A stretch of 21,115 nucleotides of DNA from Bacillota bacterium (GCA_023415775.1 JAEZJM010000016.1:1-21115); one strand, 5' to 3'. Shown: positions 13,396-21,115, counted from the first letter of the stretch. Program-made: numbers and translations. The notes: generated by a model not told the origin, from the sequence alone.

Positions 13396-13740
13396 CTAAC
13401 AACTTGTTTTTTCCTGGTCGGTTTTGCCCAATACCGTATAGCGGTTGTAGGCGTCCTTCAGGGCGACGATCAGCGGCTTCTGCGCCAGGCCGTGAAAGCG
13501 GCGGCGGACATCGGCCACCATTTCGCTCAGCTCTGTCGCCAGATTGCGGCCGACAAGCAAGGAACGGATAAAGTCTTTCGTCATATCGCGGGCGGTGTTG
13601 CAAGTCGCGTCAACGATAACATCCGTTGCCTTGTCCACGACGAGGCTTAGGAAAAATACCTGGTAGTCGTCGGCGATGGGGTCGTCCTTGGCGGGCTTCG
13701 CCACGCCGGTGATGAATACTGTCGTCGGCGCATACTCCAT
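13396..13740 (-). CDS. DUF3870 domain protein
   Basis: A 114-aa soluble protein of unknown function that is almost entirely the DUF3870 domain: TTVFITGVAKPAKDD at the N-terminus, then YQVFFLSLVVDKATDVIVDA, then RRFHGLAQKPLIVALKDAYN. One conserved-looking Cys (C47, DATCNTARD) could be functional. No membrane segment or signal peptide is present. ATG 13740 is supported by GGGGAGG upstream and by the promoter at 13799-13827, which starts transcription inside the longer frame and so rules out its start at 13827. It has its own promoter and terminator but shares direction with the dehydrogenase and the aminotransferase-BKACE operon, and is divergent from glcD. A role in the same catabolic island is inferred from position only. 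Confidence 0.85.
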   Translation of the reverse strand: MEYAPTTVFITGVAKPAKDDPIADDYQVFFLSLVVDKATDVIVDATCNTARDMTKDFIRSLLVGRNLATELSEMVADVRRRFHGLAQKPLIVALKDAYNRYTVLGKTDQEKTSC

Positions 13741-13798
13741 CCTGGTCGCCTCCCCGCGCATGCTGTCGTCACGGCCGTGAAAAACCGTACCGAAACTT

Positions 13799-13827
13799 AT
13801 TATAGTACTAATAACCAGAAAATTCAA
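13799..13827 (-). promoter_or_regulatory. Promoter of the DUF3870 gene
   Basis: On the - strand TTGAAT (complement of 13822-13827) and a consensus TATAAT (complement of 13799-13804) are spaced by exactly 17 bp. The start point falls near 13792, about 50 nt before ATG 13740. Confidence 0.8.
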
Positions 13828-13916
13828 TCACCGTAGCATGAGGAAAAAACGCCGGCGGAGTTGATGACGGCGATAAAAATGCGTTTCATATATTCCGGCC
13901 GGCACACCTATATATA

Positions 13917-13925
13917 TGTTATAAT
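13917..13925 (+). promoter_or_regulatory. Extended -10 promoter of glcD-like gene
   Basis: TGT-TATAAT is a perfect extended -10, 47 bp before ATG 13973. No clear -35 is seen at 17 bp. The divergent gap to DUF3870 (13741-13972) holds this promoter and the leftward one about 90 bp away. Confidence 0.65.
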
Positions 13926-13972
13926 TCGGATTAGAGTCAAGCTGAGCAACACCTATACCAGGAGGCGCAAAG

Positions 13973-15361
13973 ATGATAAACGAAGCCATTAAAGAAAAAC
14001 TCAAGGCGGCCGTAGGGTCCGAAAACGTTCTCGACAAAGACCTCGACCGGTTTGGATATTCCTACGACTCCTCCTTCATCCCCCTGCTGCCGGCCAACAG
14101 CCCCGAGCTTGTCGTCCGTCCGGCGACGACTGCCGAAGTATCCGCCGTCATGGCCATCGTCAACGACCACGGCATACCGGTGACGGCGAGGGGGGCGGCC
14201 AGCGGGCGCACCGGCGGCAGCATCCCGGTGCAGGGGGGGATATCGCTGGCCCTCGACCGCATGACGAAGATCATCGAGCTTGACGAGCGCAACATGATGG
14301 TCACCGTTGAACCGGGGGTAAGGACGATCGACCTCTATAACCACTGCGCCGCCAAAGGGCTGTTCTACCCGCCCGATCCGGCCAGCTGGAAGTTTTCCAC
14401 CATTGGCGGCAACGTTGCCGAGAACGCCGGCGGCATGCGGGCCGTCAAGTACGGCGTGACAAGCAACTACGTCATGGGGCTGGAAGTCGTCCTCGCAGAC
14501 GGCCGCGTCATCAACACCGGCGGCAAGGCGATCAAGAACGTTACCGGCTACAACATGACCAGCCTGTTCACCGGCTCGGAAGGCACTCTCGGCATCATTA
14601 CCAAAGTGCTGCTGCGCCTTATCCCCATGCCCAAGGCCCGCAACACGCTGCAGCTGATGTTCCCCTCGCTCGACAGCGCCTGCGCCACCATCCACGGCAT
14701 GCTGCAGGCAGGGGTTGTGCCGGCGTCGGCCGAACTTATGGACAAAATGAGCATCCAGGCGGTTGCCCGCCACCGCAAGATGGACATCGACCCGACCATC
14801 GAGGCGTGCGTCATCATCGAGATCGACGGCGAAGACGAAGCCGCGCTCGCCAAGCAGGCCGGCCGGATCGAGCAGATCGCCCGCGACTTTGCGGTGGCCG
14901 AAGTGCGTATTGCCGCTTCGGCAAAAGAAGCCGAAGACATCTGGGCCATCCGCCGCGGCCTGAGCTCGGCTGTCGGCGCCATGGCGCCCACCCGTCTCGG
15001 CGAAGACATCTCCGTGCCTCGCGACGCCTTCCCCGAAGTCGTCCGTCGCATCAAAAAGATAGCGGAAAAGCACAACCTTCCCATCGCCGTCTACGGCCAC
15101 GCCGGCGACGGCAACCTTCACCCGTCCGTCCTCTGCGATCTCGACAATCCCGAGGAAGCCGAACGGGTCCACAAGGCGGTCGACGAAATCTTCGCCGCCG
15201 CGCTGGCCGTGGGCGGCACCCTGTCCGGCGAGCACGGCATCGGCATGACCAAGCGTCGCTATATCGCCGACGCCCTGGGCGAGGACGGCGTCGGCGCCCT
15301 CAAGGCCGTCAAGCAGGCTCTCGACCCCAAAGGCATCCTCAACCCCGACAAAATCTGGTGA
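13973..15361 (+). CDS. FAD-linked oxidase, GlcD-like (glycolate / D-2-hydroxyacid dehydrogenase subunit)
   Basis: A 462-aa flavoprotein of the GlcD/D-lactate dehydrogenase group, oxidising a 2-hydroxyacid to a 2-keto acid. The PCMH-type FAD-binding domain (about residues 40-220) includes ELVVRPATTAEV, TARGAASGRTGGS, STIGGNVAENAGG and NVTGYNMTSLFTGSEGTLG. The C-terminal FAD-oxidase domain (about 225-458) holds VYGHAGDGNLHPSV and LSGEHGIGMTKRRY, whose His residues are typical active-site and metal positions. AGGAGG 9 nt upstream supports ATG 13973. It is followed after 21 bp by a GlcF-like Fe-S partner. Substrate cannot be told apart among glycolate, D-lactate and longer 2-hydroxyacids from motifs alone. 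Confidence 0.93.
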   Translation: MINEAIKEKLKAAVGSENVLDKDLDRFGYSYDSSFIPLLPANSPELVVRPATTAEVSAVMAIVNDHGIPVTARGAASGRTGGSIPVQGGISLALDRMTKIIELDERNMMVTVEPGVRTIDLYNHCAAKGLFYPPDPASWKFSTIGGNVAENAGGMRAVKYGVTSNYVMGLEVVLADGRVINTGGKAIKNVTGYNMTSLFTGSEGTLGIITKVLLRLIPMPKARNTLQLMFPSLDSACATIHGMLQAGVVPASAELMDKMSIQAVARHRKMDIDPTIEACVIIEIDGEDEAALAKQAGRIEQIARDFAVAEVRIAASAKEAEDIWAIRRGLSSAVGAMAPTRLGEDISVPRDAFPEVVRRIKKIAEKHNLPIAVYGHAGDGNLHPSVLCDLDNPEEAERVHKAVDEIFAAALAVGGTLSGEHGIGMTKRRYIADALGEDGVGALKAVKQALDPKGILNPDKIW

Positions 15362-15382
15362 CAGTGAGCAAGGAGTCTTGAC

Positions 15383-16609
15383 ATGACAACGACCAACACC
15401 CGCGACCTGTTGAAGGAAGTCAAGGATATCGTTACCAAGTGCGACCGCTGCGGCACCTGCCTGACGGTTTGCCCGCTGTTCGGCGTCAAGGACGTCGAGG
15501 CTTCGAGCGCCCGCGGCAAGAACAACATCGCCCGCGCCGTCGTCGAAGGCGGCTTTAACCCCGACGCCAGCGTCCTCGAGGCGATGAACTTTTGCCTGTT
15601 GTGCCGTACCTGCATCGACAATTGTCCCAGCAAGGTCAAGACCGACGACGCCATGATCGCCCTCCGCCAGTACATCACCGACCAGACCGGCGGCCCGGGC
15701 GTCAAATACCGCGCTCTAGGCGTCATGATGAAGAAGCGCAACCTCGTAAAACTCTCCGCCGGTGCGCTTAAAGTGGTCCGCAAGCTCGGCCTCGGCGGCC
15801 TTGTGCCTTTCGGCATGGCGCCGGCGCCGTTCACCCGCGAGCAGTACCTGTCCCGGTTCGCCGGCCCCGCGGCGTTGGCCGGCGAGGCGCCCGCCGCCCG
15901 CGCAGCCGTCGGCGAAAACGCCAAAGTGGCCTACTTTCAAGGCTGCGGCATGCGGATGATGTTCCCGGAAGCGGTGGCCGACACCCTCGCCGTCCTCGGC
16001 GCCGTCACCGCGCCCCGGCAGGTCGACAACGCCTGCTGCGGCTTGCCCCATCTGGCTCACGGCCTGCGGGAAGACTTCCTCGCCCTCGCCAAAGAGAACA
16101 TTACCCTGTTCGCCGACGCCGACATCGTCGTCAGCGACTGCGCCAGTTGCGCCGGCACCCTCAAGCACTTCGGCGCCTACCTGGCTAACGACCCCGAGTG
16201 GCAGGAAGCGGCCAAAGCCTTCAGCGCCAAGATCATGAGCCTGTCGGAATATCTGGTCAAGGCCGGCTACAAACCGCGCCAGCGCTCCGCCGCCAAGATG
16301 ACCTTCCACGAACCGTGCCACCTCGGCCGCGGCCAGGGGATCAAAAAGGAGCCCCGCCAACTGCTTGCCGCGGCGGGGGACTTCGTCGAAATGGCGGGAG
16401 CCGACACCTGCTGCGGCGGAGCCGGATCGTTCCACACCGATTACCCCGAAATCGCCGCCGCCATCCTCGACAAGAAACGGGCCAACATCGAAAAGAGCGG
16501 CGCCGACATCGTCGTGTCCGAATGCCCGGTCTGTCTAGTGCAAATGAATAAGGCCGCGCTGAAAAGCGGCGGCCGTTTCAAGGTTATGCACATCAGCCAG
16601 GTTCTGTAG
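15383..16609 (+). CDS. (Fe-S)-binding protein, GlcF-like, with two CCG domains
   Basis: A 408-aa electron-transfer partner of the preceding flavoprotein, probably passing electrons to quinone or another carrier at the membrane. Two 4Fe-4S sites are at the N-terminus: C20-x2-C23-x2-C26-x3-C30 and C71-x2-C74-x2-C77-x3-C81. Two cysteine-rich CCG domains follow, with DNACCGLPH and CASCAGTLKHF, then HEPCHLGRG and DTCCGGAGSF, as in GlcF, GlpC and heterodisulfide-reductase-like subunits. AAGGAG 8 nt upstream supports ATG 15383. The 21-bp gap from glcD indicates one operon, which ends at the hairpins near 16610-16675. No glcE-like gene is present, so this is a two-subunit form. Confidence 0.92.
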   Translation: MTTTNTRDLLKEVKDIVTKCDRCGTCLTVCPLFGVKDVEASSARGKNNIARAVVEGGFNPDASVLEAMNFCLLCRTCIDNCPSKVKTDDAMIALRQYITDQTGGPGVKYRALGVMMKKRNLVKLSAGALKVVRKLGLGGLVPFGMAPAPFTREQYLSRFAGPAALAGEAPAARAAVGENAKVAYFQGCGMRMMFPEAVADTLAVLGAVTAPRQVDNACCGLPHLAHGLREDFLALAKENITLFADADIVVSDCASCAGTLKHFGAYLANDPEWQEAAKAFSAKIMSLSEYLVKAGYKPRQRSAAKMTFHEPCHLGRGQGIKKEPRQLLAAAGDFVEMAGADTCCGGAGSFHTDYPEIAAAILDKKRANIEKSGADIVVSECPVCLVQMNKAALKSGGRFKVMHISQVL

Positions 16610-16637
16610 CGGGCGCTTTCGCGCCCGTAAGGCGAAT

Positions 16638-16675
16638 CGGCCGCGCGAGTAGGTCGGCGCGGCCGGCGTGTTTTT
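16638..16675. terminator. Terminator between glcF-like and marR-like genes
   Basis: CGGCCGCGC (16638-16646) pairs with GCGCGGCCG (16657-16665) and is followed by GCGTGTTTTT. A second small GC hairpin, CGGGCGC/GCGCCCG, sits right after the stop at 16611-16628. The T-run reaches the stop codon of the convergent MarR gene. Confidence 0.8.
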
Positions 16676-17108
16676 AGGGCAGCTTGCGGATGACTTCCTG
16701 CAGCGGGCCGAGGGCATCGCCCAGCCGCGCAAGATCGCGCTCGCCGAGGCAGGCAATCCGCGTTTCGAAAATGCCGATGGCCTCCAGTCTTTTCTCGGCG
16801 AGGAAATTCTTTCCGGCCGGGGAAAGACGGATCTTCACCACCCGACGGTCGCAAGGGTCGGGCTCTCTAAGCACTAGCCCGGCAGCCACCAGCCGGTCCA
16901 CGATCGGGGTCAGTTGCTGTTTGGCGATCAGCACATCGCCGGCGAGTTCGCTCATAGTGGAGCAGTCCCGTTCGCACAGCGTGAACAGCACATGCATCTG
17001 CATTGGGCTGAATTCGAGTTTGGCCTGCTGGGCGGCATGACGCACCAGCCGCTTGCGGAGGAGGAAAAGCAGGTCAAAAAGTTGCTCGGCGGTTTCCGTC
17101 CGGTTCAT
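16674..17108 (-). CDS. MarR family transcriptional regulator
   Basis: A 144-aa winged-helix dimeric regulator. The core wHTH is about residues 32-105: FSPMQMHVLFTLCE, STMSELAGDVLIAKQQLTPIVDRL as the recognition region, and DRRVVKIRLSPAG as the wing. GGGGAGG about 8 nt upstream supports ATG 17108. It is divergent from acrA-acrB across a very AT-rich 189-bp gap, the standard arrangement for a local repressor of a multidrug pump. Cys residues at 45 and 86 might allow redox sensing, but a phenolic or drug ligand is equally possible. Confidence 0.92.
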   Translation of the reverse strand: MNRTETAEQLFDLLFLLRKRLVRHAAQQAKLEFSPMQMHVLFTLCERDCSTMSELAGDVLIAKQQLTPIVDRLVAAGLVLREPDPCDRRVVKIRLSPAGKNFLAEKRLEAIGIFETRIACLGERDLARLGDALGPLQEVIRKLP

Positions 17109-17136
17109 AAGAGCGCCTCCCCACCGTTATTTCACG

Positions 17137-17166
17137 TTGACAAGCTACTAACATAAGCAGTAATAT
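17137..17166 (+). promoter_or_regulatory. Predicted acrA-acrB promoter
   Basis: A consensus TTGACA (17137-17142) is followed after 18 bp by TAATAT (17161-17166) on the + strand. The start point would lie near 17173, leaving a leader of about 125 nt. TACT/AGTA half-sites spaced by 9 bp (17146-17162) overlap the spacer and could be a MarR site. Confidence 0.55.
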
Positions 17167-17254
17167 GTAATATATAGTAAACACATATTTACAATAAACT
17201 ATTATTAATATTTAACAACATTTTATCACAGTCGTTGTCAAAAGTCGATAACTA

Positions 17255-17270
17255 CTGGCAGACATGCCAG
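17255..17270. promoter_or_regulatory. 6-4-6 perfect palindrome in the acrA leader
   Basis: CTGGCA-GACA-TGCCAG is a perfect inverted repeat 15 bp before the AAGGAGG of acrA. It could be a DNA operator or an mRNA hairpin near the ribosome binding site. Confidence 0.45.
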
Positions 17271-17297
17271 AGCCCTTATAAATAAGGAGGATTATTC

Positions 17298-18455
17298 ATG
17301 CTCAGAACTGTCAGCAAACGCAGCAGCTACGCCGGCCTGGTCGCCGCCGTGCTCGTGGCGGCCACGGTCGCCGGCTGCGGCGGCAAACAGGCGCAGCCGG
17401 CCCAGGCGGTGGCCGTCAAAGCGACCCAGGTTATCAAGCGGGACACCCCGGTTACATACGAGTATGTCGGCCAGGTGATCGCCAAGAACGAGGTGCAGAT
17501 CCGGGCCAAGGTTTCCGGCAACATCGTCGCCAAAATGGTCACCGGCGGCGCCACTGTCACCGAAGGGCAACAGCTCTTCCAGATTGACCGCCGCCAGTAC
17601 GAAACAGCCCTGCTGACCACTCAGGCGACGCTTGCCCAGTCGGAGGCGACGCTCGCCAACTCCCGCCTCGACTCGATGCGCTACCAGAAACTGTACGCCC
17701 AGCAGGCGATCGCCAAGCAGGCCCTCGACACCCAACTGTCGGCCGAGGCCCAGCACGCCGCCGTTGTCGCCGCCAACCAGGCGCGCGTCCAACAGGCGGC
17801 CAACGACCTCAGCGATACCCTTATCGTGGCTCCCTTCAACGGCCGCATCGACGTCAAGGACCCGGCCGTCGGCAGCTATGTTTCCGCCGGCTCGACCGTT
17901 CTGGCAACCATCTCGACGGTCGACCCCGTCTTCGTCCAGTTCAGCCTCAGCGAGACCGAGTACCTGAAATTTACCCGCATGGGCGCGGTCAGCGCTGCCG
18001 GCGAATGGGGCAAAAACCTCGCCCTACTGCTCAGCGACGGCTCCAAATACCCGCTTGCCGGCCAGATCGAGCAGATCGACCGCGGCCTAAGCACGGATAC
18101 CGGCACTCTGACCATCAAGGCGTCGTTCGCCAACCCTCAGAAAATCCTTATCCCCGGCATGTTCTCCCGCATCGTCGCCCAGGGTGAAATGCGCCCCGGC
18201 GCGCTGCTCGTGCCCGAACGCGCCGTGCAGGAGATGCTCGGCAAAACCTTTATCACTGTCGTCGGCAAGGAAGATAAAGCCGAGTCGCGTCCGGTGAAGA
18301 TGGGACCGAAGGTCGGCATCATGTGGATAGTAGAAGAAGGCCTGGCGGAAGGCGACCGGGTGGTCGTCGAAGGCTTCGCCAAGGCGCCACCGGGTACGCC
18401 CCTGCAGATAACAATGATTACGCCGGAAGACATCAAACCAGCGGCGAAGCAATAG
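17298..18455 (+). CDS. RND efflux periplasmic adaptor lipoprotein (AcrA/MexA type)
   Basis: A 385-aa membrane-fusion protein linking an RND pump to an outer-membrane channel. The signal peptide ends in lipobox VAGC with Cys27, so it is anchored in the inner membrane. A biotinyl-lipoyl half (EVQIRAKVSGNIVAKMV) is followed by an alpha-hairpin coiled coil (about residues 95-165, Ala/Gln/Leu-rich), the second lipoyl half (IVAPFNGRIDVKDPAVGSYV) and beta-barrel and membrane-proximal domains. AAGGAGG upstream supports ATG 17298. It is 10 bp before the acrB-like gene in one operon, divergent from marR. An adaptor of this kind implies a double-membrane envelope. No TolC-like channel gene is seen before the window ends. 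Confidence 0.95.
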   Translation: MLRTVSKRSSYAGLVAAVLVAATVAGCGGKQAQPAQAVAVKATQVIKRDTPVTYEYVGQVIAKNEVQIRAKVSGNIVAKMVTGGATVTEGQQLFQIDRRQYETALLTTQATLAQSEATLANSRLDSMRYQKLYAQQAIAKQALDTQLSAEAQHAAVVAANQARVQQAANDLSDTLIVAPFNGRIDVKDPAVGSYVSAGSTVLATISTVDPVFVQFSLSETEYLKFTRMGAVSAAGEWGKNLALLLSDGSKYPLAGQIEQIDRGLSTDTGTLTIKASFANPQKILIPGMFSRIVAQGEMRPGALLVPERAVQEMLGKTFITVVGKEDKAESRPVKMGPKVGIMWIVEEGLAEGDRVVVEGFAKAPPGTPLQITMITPEDIKPAAKQ

Positions 18456-18465
18456 GAGGTACTCC

Positions 18466-21115
18466 GTGTCCAAATTTTTTATCGACCGGCCGATCTTCGC
18501 CATCGTGCTGTCGATCGTCATAACCCTGGGCGGCCTGATCTCCGCCTTCAACCTGCCGATTGCCCAGTACCCGCAGATAACGCCGCCGCAGGTCAGCGTC
18601 AGCACGTCCTACGCCGGCGCCAACGCCGACGTCATCGAGCAGACGGTCGCTCAGGTCATCGAGCAGCAGGTCAACGGCGTCGAAGACATGATCGCCATGC
18701 AGTCCACCAGTTCCGACAACGGCTCGTACTATTCGCTGAGCGTCAAATTCCAGCTCGGCAAGAACGCCGACATTGCGACCGTCCAGACCCAGAACCGCGT
18801 CGCCCAGGCCAACGCCGCCCTGCCCACCGACGTCCAGCAGGCCGGCGTATCCACCTTCAAGGCATCCCAGGACCGGGCGCTGATTTTCGCGCTTTACTCT
18901 CCCAACGGCACCTATGACAAGACCTTCCTGAAAAACTACGGCAGCCTGAACTTCGTCGATGACCTCAAACGCGTCAAGGGCGTGGGCGAGGTCAGCGAAT
19001 TCGGCTCCGACTTCGCGATGCGCATCTGGCTGCAGCCTGACAAGATGGCCCAGCTCAAGGTCACATCCACCGACGTCGCCACCGCCATCAAGCAGCAGAA
19101 CATCCAGGCCCCGGCCGGCATCGTCGGCCAGCTGCCCTCCAACCCCAGCCAGGAGCACCAGTATAGCCTGCGCGCCAAAGGGCGTCTCACCGACCCCGAG
19201 GAATTCGCCCGCATCGTCGTCCGCTCCCAGTCCGACGGCTCCTTCATCCGTGTCGGCGACGTCGCCAAGGTCGAGCTCGGCGCCAGGGACTACGGCTTCT
19301 TCTCCGACACAGACGGGCAGCCCACGGCAGGCTTTTCCGTCCAGCTCAGCCCCGACGCCAACGCCCTCGAAACGGTCGCCAACTGCATCGCCGTCATCGA
19401 GGAAGCCGCCAAGCGCTTCCCCAACGACATGAAATACAAGGTCGTCTTCGACAGCGCCAACTATGTGCGCCAATCGATGGAAGAGGTGGCCTGGACCTTC
19501 GCCGAGGCGATCACCCTCGTGCTGCTCGTCGTCTTCATCTTCCTCAAGAGCTGGCGGGCCACGCTCATCCCGATGCTCGCCGTACCGGTGTCGCTCATCG
19601 GCACCTTCGGCGCTTTCCTCCTCCTCGGCTTCTCTATCAACACCCTTACCCTGTTCGCCATGGTGCTGGCCATAGGCCTGGTCGTCGACGACGCCATCGT
19701 CGTCATCGAGGCGGTCGAGCACCACATGCGCTACAACGGCCTCAGCCCGCACGACGCCACAGTAAAGGCGATGAGCGAGGTGCAGGGGCCGGTCGTCGCC
19801 ATCGCCTTCGTGCTGGCGTCGGTCTTCGTCCCTGTCGCCTTCCTCGGCGGCACCATGGGCGTCCTCTACAAGCAGTTCGCCCTCACCGTCGCCGTTTCGA
19901 TGGGCCTGTCAGCCCTCGTCGCCCTGTCCCTCACCCCGGCGCTGTGCGCCCTGCTCCTCGAGCCATATAACCCCAACGCCCATGGCGGCAAAATCGGTCT
20001 GGTGCTCGAAAAATTCAACGACTGGTTCGACAGGATGGTCGAGCGCTACGGCGGCTTCCTCGCCAAGCTCTTCCCCAGGGCGCGGCTCGCCGTCGTCCTC
20101 CTCGTCGTGCTGCTCATCCTCACCGGCGCCCTCTTCCGGGTGTTGCCCTCATCCTTCGTCCCCGACGAGGACCAGGGATTCGTCATCACCAGCGTCTCCC
20201 TGCCGGAAGCGTCCAACATGAACCGCACCCGCGAGATCCTCAACAAAGTCGCCGCCAACATCGACGGCCAGCCCGGCGTCGATACAACCATGGCCGTAAC
20301 TGGCTTCGACCTCCTCAGCGGCGGCCGCAAGCCCAATGTCGGCGTCATCTTCACCAAGCTCGACAACTGGGACGAGCGGCCCTCCAAGCAGCTATCGGTC
20401 AGCAGCCAGATTCAGCAGATCTTCATGAACAACGCCGCCATACCCGAGGCGACCATCCTCGCCTTCGCCCCGCCGGCCCTACCCGGCATCGGCACCACCG
20501 GCGGCTTCACGATGATGATCGAAGACCGCGGCGGCTCGACGCTCGACGAGATGGACAAAGTCTCGAAGGAGTTCGTCGCCGCCGCCCGCAAGCGCCCCGA
20601 AATCGGCATGATCTACTCCTCGTTCAGCAGCAACACACCCGGCTTCGAGTTCGAAGTCGACCGCGAGAAGGCTCTGAAGCTCGGCGTCCCGGTCAGCGAC
20701 GTGTTCGGCGCCCTCCAGGCGTACTTCGGCGGCTCGCAGATCAACGACTTCAACCGCTTCGGTCGTTCCTACAAGGTAATCATGCAGGCGGAGCCGCAGT
20801 TCAGGAGCGACGTCGACGCCTTGCGCTTCTTCTATGTCCGCAGCAGCAACGGCACGATGGTGCCGCTCAACAACCTGCTGAAGCCCAAACCGGTCAACGC
20901 CCCGTCGCTCATCAAGCGCTTCAATAGCTACCGCGCCATCCAGATCGCCGGCAACCCGGCCCCGGGCTACAGCTCCGGCCAGGCGCTCGCCGCCCTGGAG
21001 GAGGTCGCCAAGGAGACGCTGCCCACCGGCTTCGCCTACGAATGGGCCGACCAGAGCCGCGAGGAGAAGATCTCCGGCAGCAAGGCGCCGATGTTGTTCG
21101 CGCTCTCCCTACTGT
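18466..21115 (+). CDS. RND multidrug efflux transporter, HAE1/AcrB type (partial, runs off window)
   Basis: The first 883 residues of a pump that should be about 1030-1050 aa. It starts at GTG 18466 (MSKFFIDRPIFAIVLSIVI), 7 nt after AGGAGG, the usual AcrB N-terminus. The first periplasmic porter loop follows. TM4 holds the proton-relay aspartates D408 and D409 in GLVVDDAIVVIE, matching AcrB D407/D408, and the second porter loop begins near SFVPDEDQGF. The relay Lys of TM10 lies beyond the window. The frame is open to base 21115 with no stop, so it is cut only by the window edge. It works with the adaptor upstream and is probably repressed by the MarR protein. Substrates are unknown. Confidence 0.96.
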   Translation, partial: MSKFFIDRPIFAIVLSIVITLGGLISAFNLPIAQYPQITPPQVSVSTSYAGANADVIEQTVAQVIEQQVNGVEDMIAMQSTSSDNGSYYSLSVKFQLGKNADIATVQTQNRVAQANAALPTDVQQAGVSTFKASQDRALIFALYSPNGTYDKTFLKNYGSLNFVDDLKRVKGVGEVSEFGSDFAMRIWLQPDKMAQLKVTSTDVATAIKQQNIQAPAGIVGQLPSNPSQEHQYSLRAKGRLTDPEEFARIVVRSQSDGSFIRVGDVAKVELGARDYGFFSDTDGQPTAGFSVQLSPDANALETVANCIAVIEEAAKRFPNDMKYKVVFDSANYVRQSMEEVAWTFAEAITLVLLVVFIFLKSWRATLIPMLAVPVSLIGTFGAFLLLGFSINTLTLFAMVLAIGLVVDDAIVVIEAVEHHMRYNGLSPHDATVKAMSEVQGPVVAIAFVLASVFVPVAFLGGTMGVLYKQFALTVAVSMGLSALVALSLTPALCALLLEPYNPNAHGGKIGLVLEKFNDWFDRMVERYGGFLAKLFPRARLAVVLLVVLLILTGALFRVLPSSFVPDEDQGFVITSVSLPEASNMNRTREILNKVAANIDGQPGVDTTMAVTGFDLLSGGRKPNVGVIFTKLDNWDERPSKQLSVSSQIQQIFMNNAAIPEATILAFAPPALPGIGTTGGFTMMIEDRGGSTLDEMDKVSKEFVAAARKRPEIGMIYSSFSSNTPGFEFEVDREKALKLGVPVSDVFGALQAYFGGSQINDFNRFGRSYKVIMQAEPQFRSDVDALRFFYVRSSNGTMVPLNNLLKPKPVNAPSLIKRFNSYRAIQIAGNPAPGYSSGQALAALEEVAKETLPTGFAYEWADQSREEKISGSKAPMLFALSLL

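Noticed and set aside
13937..15235. 432-aa leftward ORF opposite glcD
   Set aside because: Antisense shadow of a clearly real flavoprotein gene; composition rich in Gly/Asp/Val/His with no motifs.
18433..19752. 439-aa leftward ORF opposite acrB
   Set aside because: Shadow ORF; acidic Gly/Asp/Glu repeats reflect codon bias of the RND gene on the other strand.

Overview
The window looks like chromosome of a high-GC, diderm (LPS-type) anaerobic Firmicute, most likely Negativicutes/Sporomusaceae. I infer this from three things: a class I (anaerobe-type) hybrid cluster protein, anaerobic amino-acid catabolism genes of clostridial type, and a lipoprotein-adaptor RND efflux system that needs an outer membrane. 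Coding regions are GC-rich and the intergenic gaps are AT-rich with clear SD sequences. No IS element, phage gene, integrase or CRISPR array was seen.

Layout. (1) 1-840: a stable-RNA cluster on the + strand, with initiator tRNA-Met, tRNA-His, the RNase P RNA gene rnpB, tRNA-Arg(ACG) and a degenerate tRNA-Thr(GGT), ending in a terminator. (2) 896-4070: a leftward Crp/Fnr (HcpR-like) regulator divergent from a ferredoxin-like gene and hcp, i.e. nitrosative-stress/NO detoxification. (3) 4067-7738: molybdate (or tungstate) uptake. A leftward one-component regulator (excisionase-type HTH plus molybdate-binding-like domain) diverges from modA, a decayed second modA, modB and a short modC. Three 10-bp-phased repeats lie in the divergent gap. 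(4) 7791-9392: a UbiX-type flavin prenyltransferase without a UbiD partner, then an RpiR/SIS regulator. (5) 9520-13740, leftward: BKACE (DUF849) and class III aminotransferase in one operon, then an Ord-like diaminopentanoate dehydrogenase, then DUF3870. (6) 13973-16609: glcD- and glcF-like 2-hydroxyacid oxidase subunits. (7) 16674-end: a MarR regulator divergent from acrA and acrB; acrB runs off the window.

How the genes may work together. The centre (about 8.5-16.6 kb) reads as a catabolic island: a sugar/amino-acid-type regulator (RpiR), an aminotransferase, a beta-keto acid cleavage enzyme with its full catalytic set, an amino-acid dehydrogenase, an unknown DUF3870 protein and a flavin/Fe-S 2-hydroxyacid dehydrogenase. 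A 28-bp perfect inverted repeat covers the -10 box of the aminotransferase-BKACE promoter and is the best operator candidate for this island. The combination does not match the lysine or ornithine fermentation sets, because kamA/kamDE/kdd and oraSE/ortAB are absent here. It is the best candidate for an undescribed pathway. The strongest regulatory predictions are that operator, a 6-4-6 palindrome centred near -41.5 of the predicted ferredoxin-hcp promoter, and the phased repeats upstream of modA.
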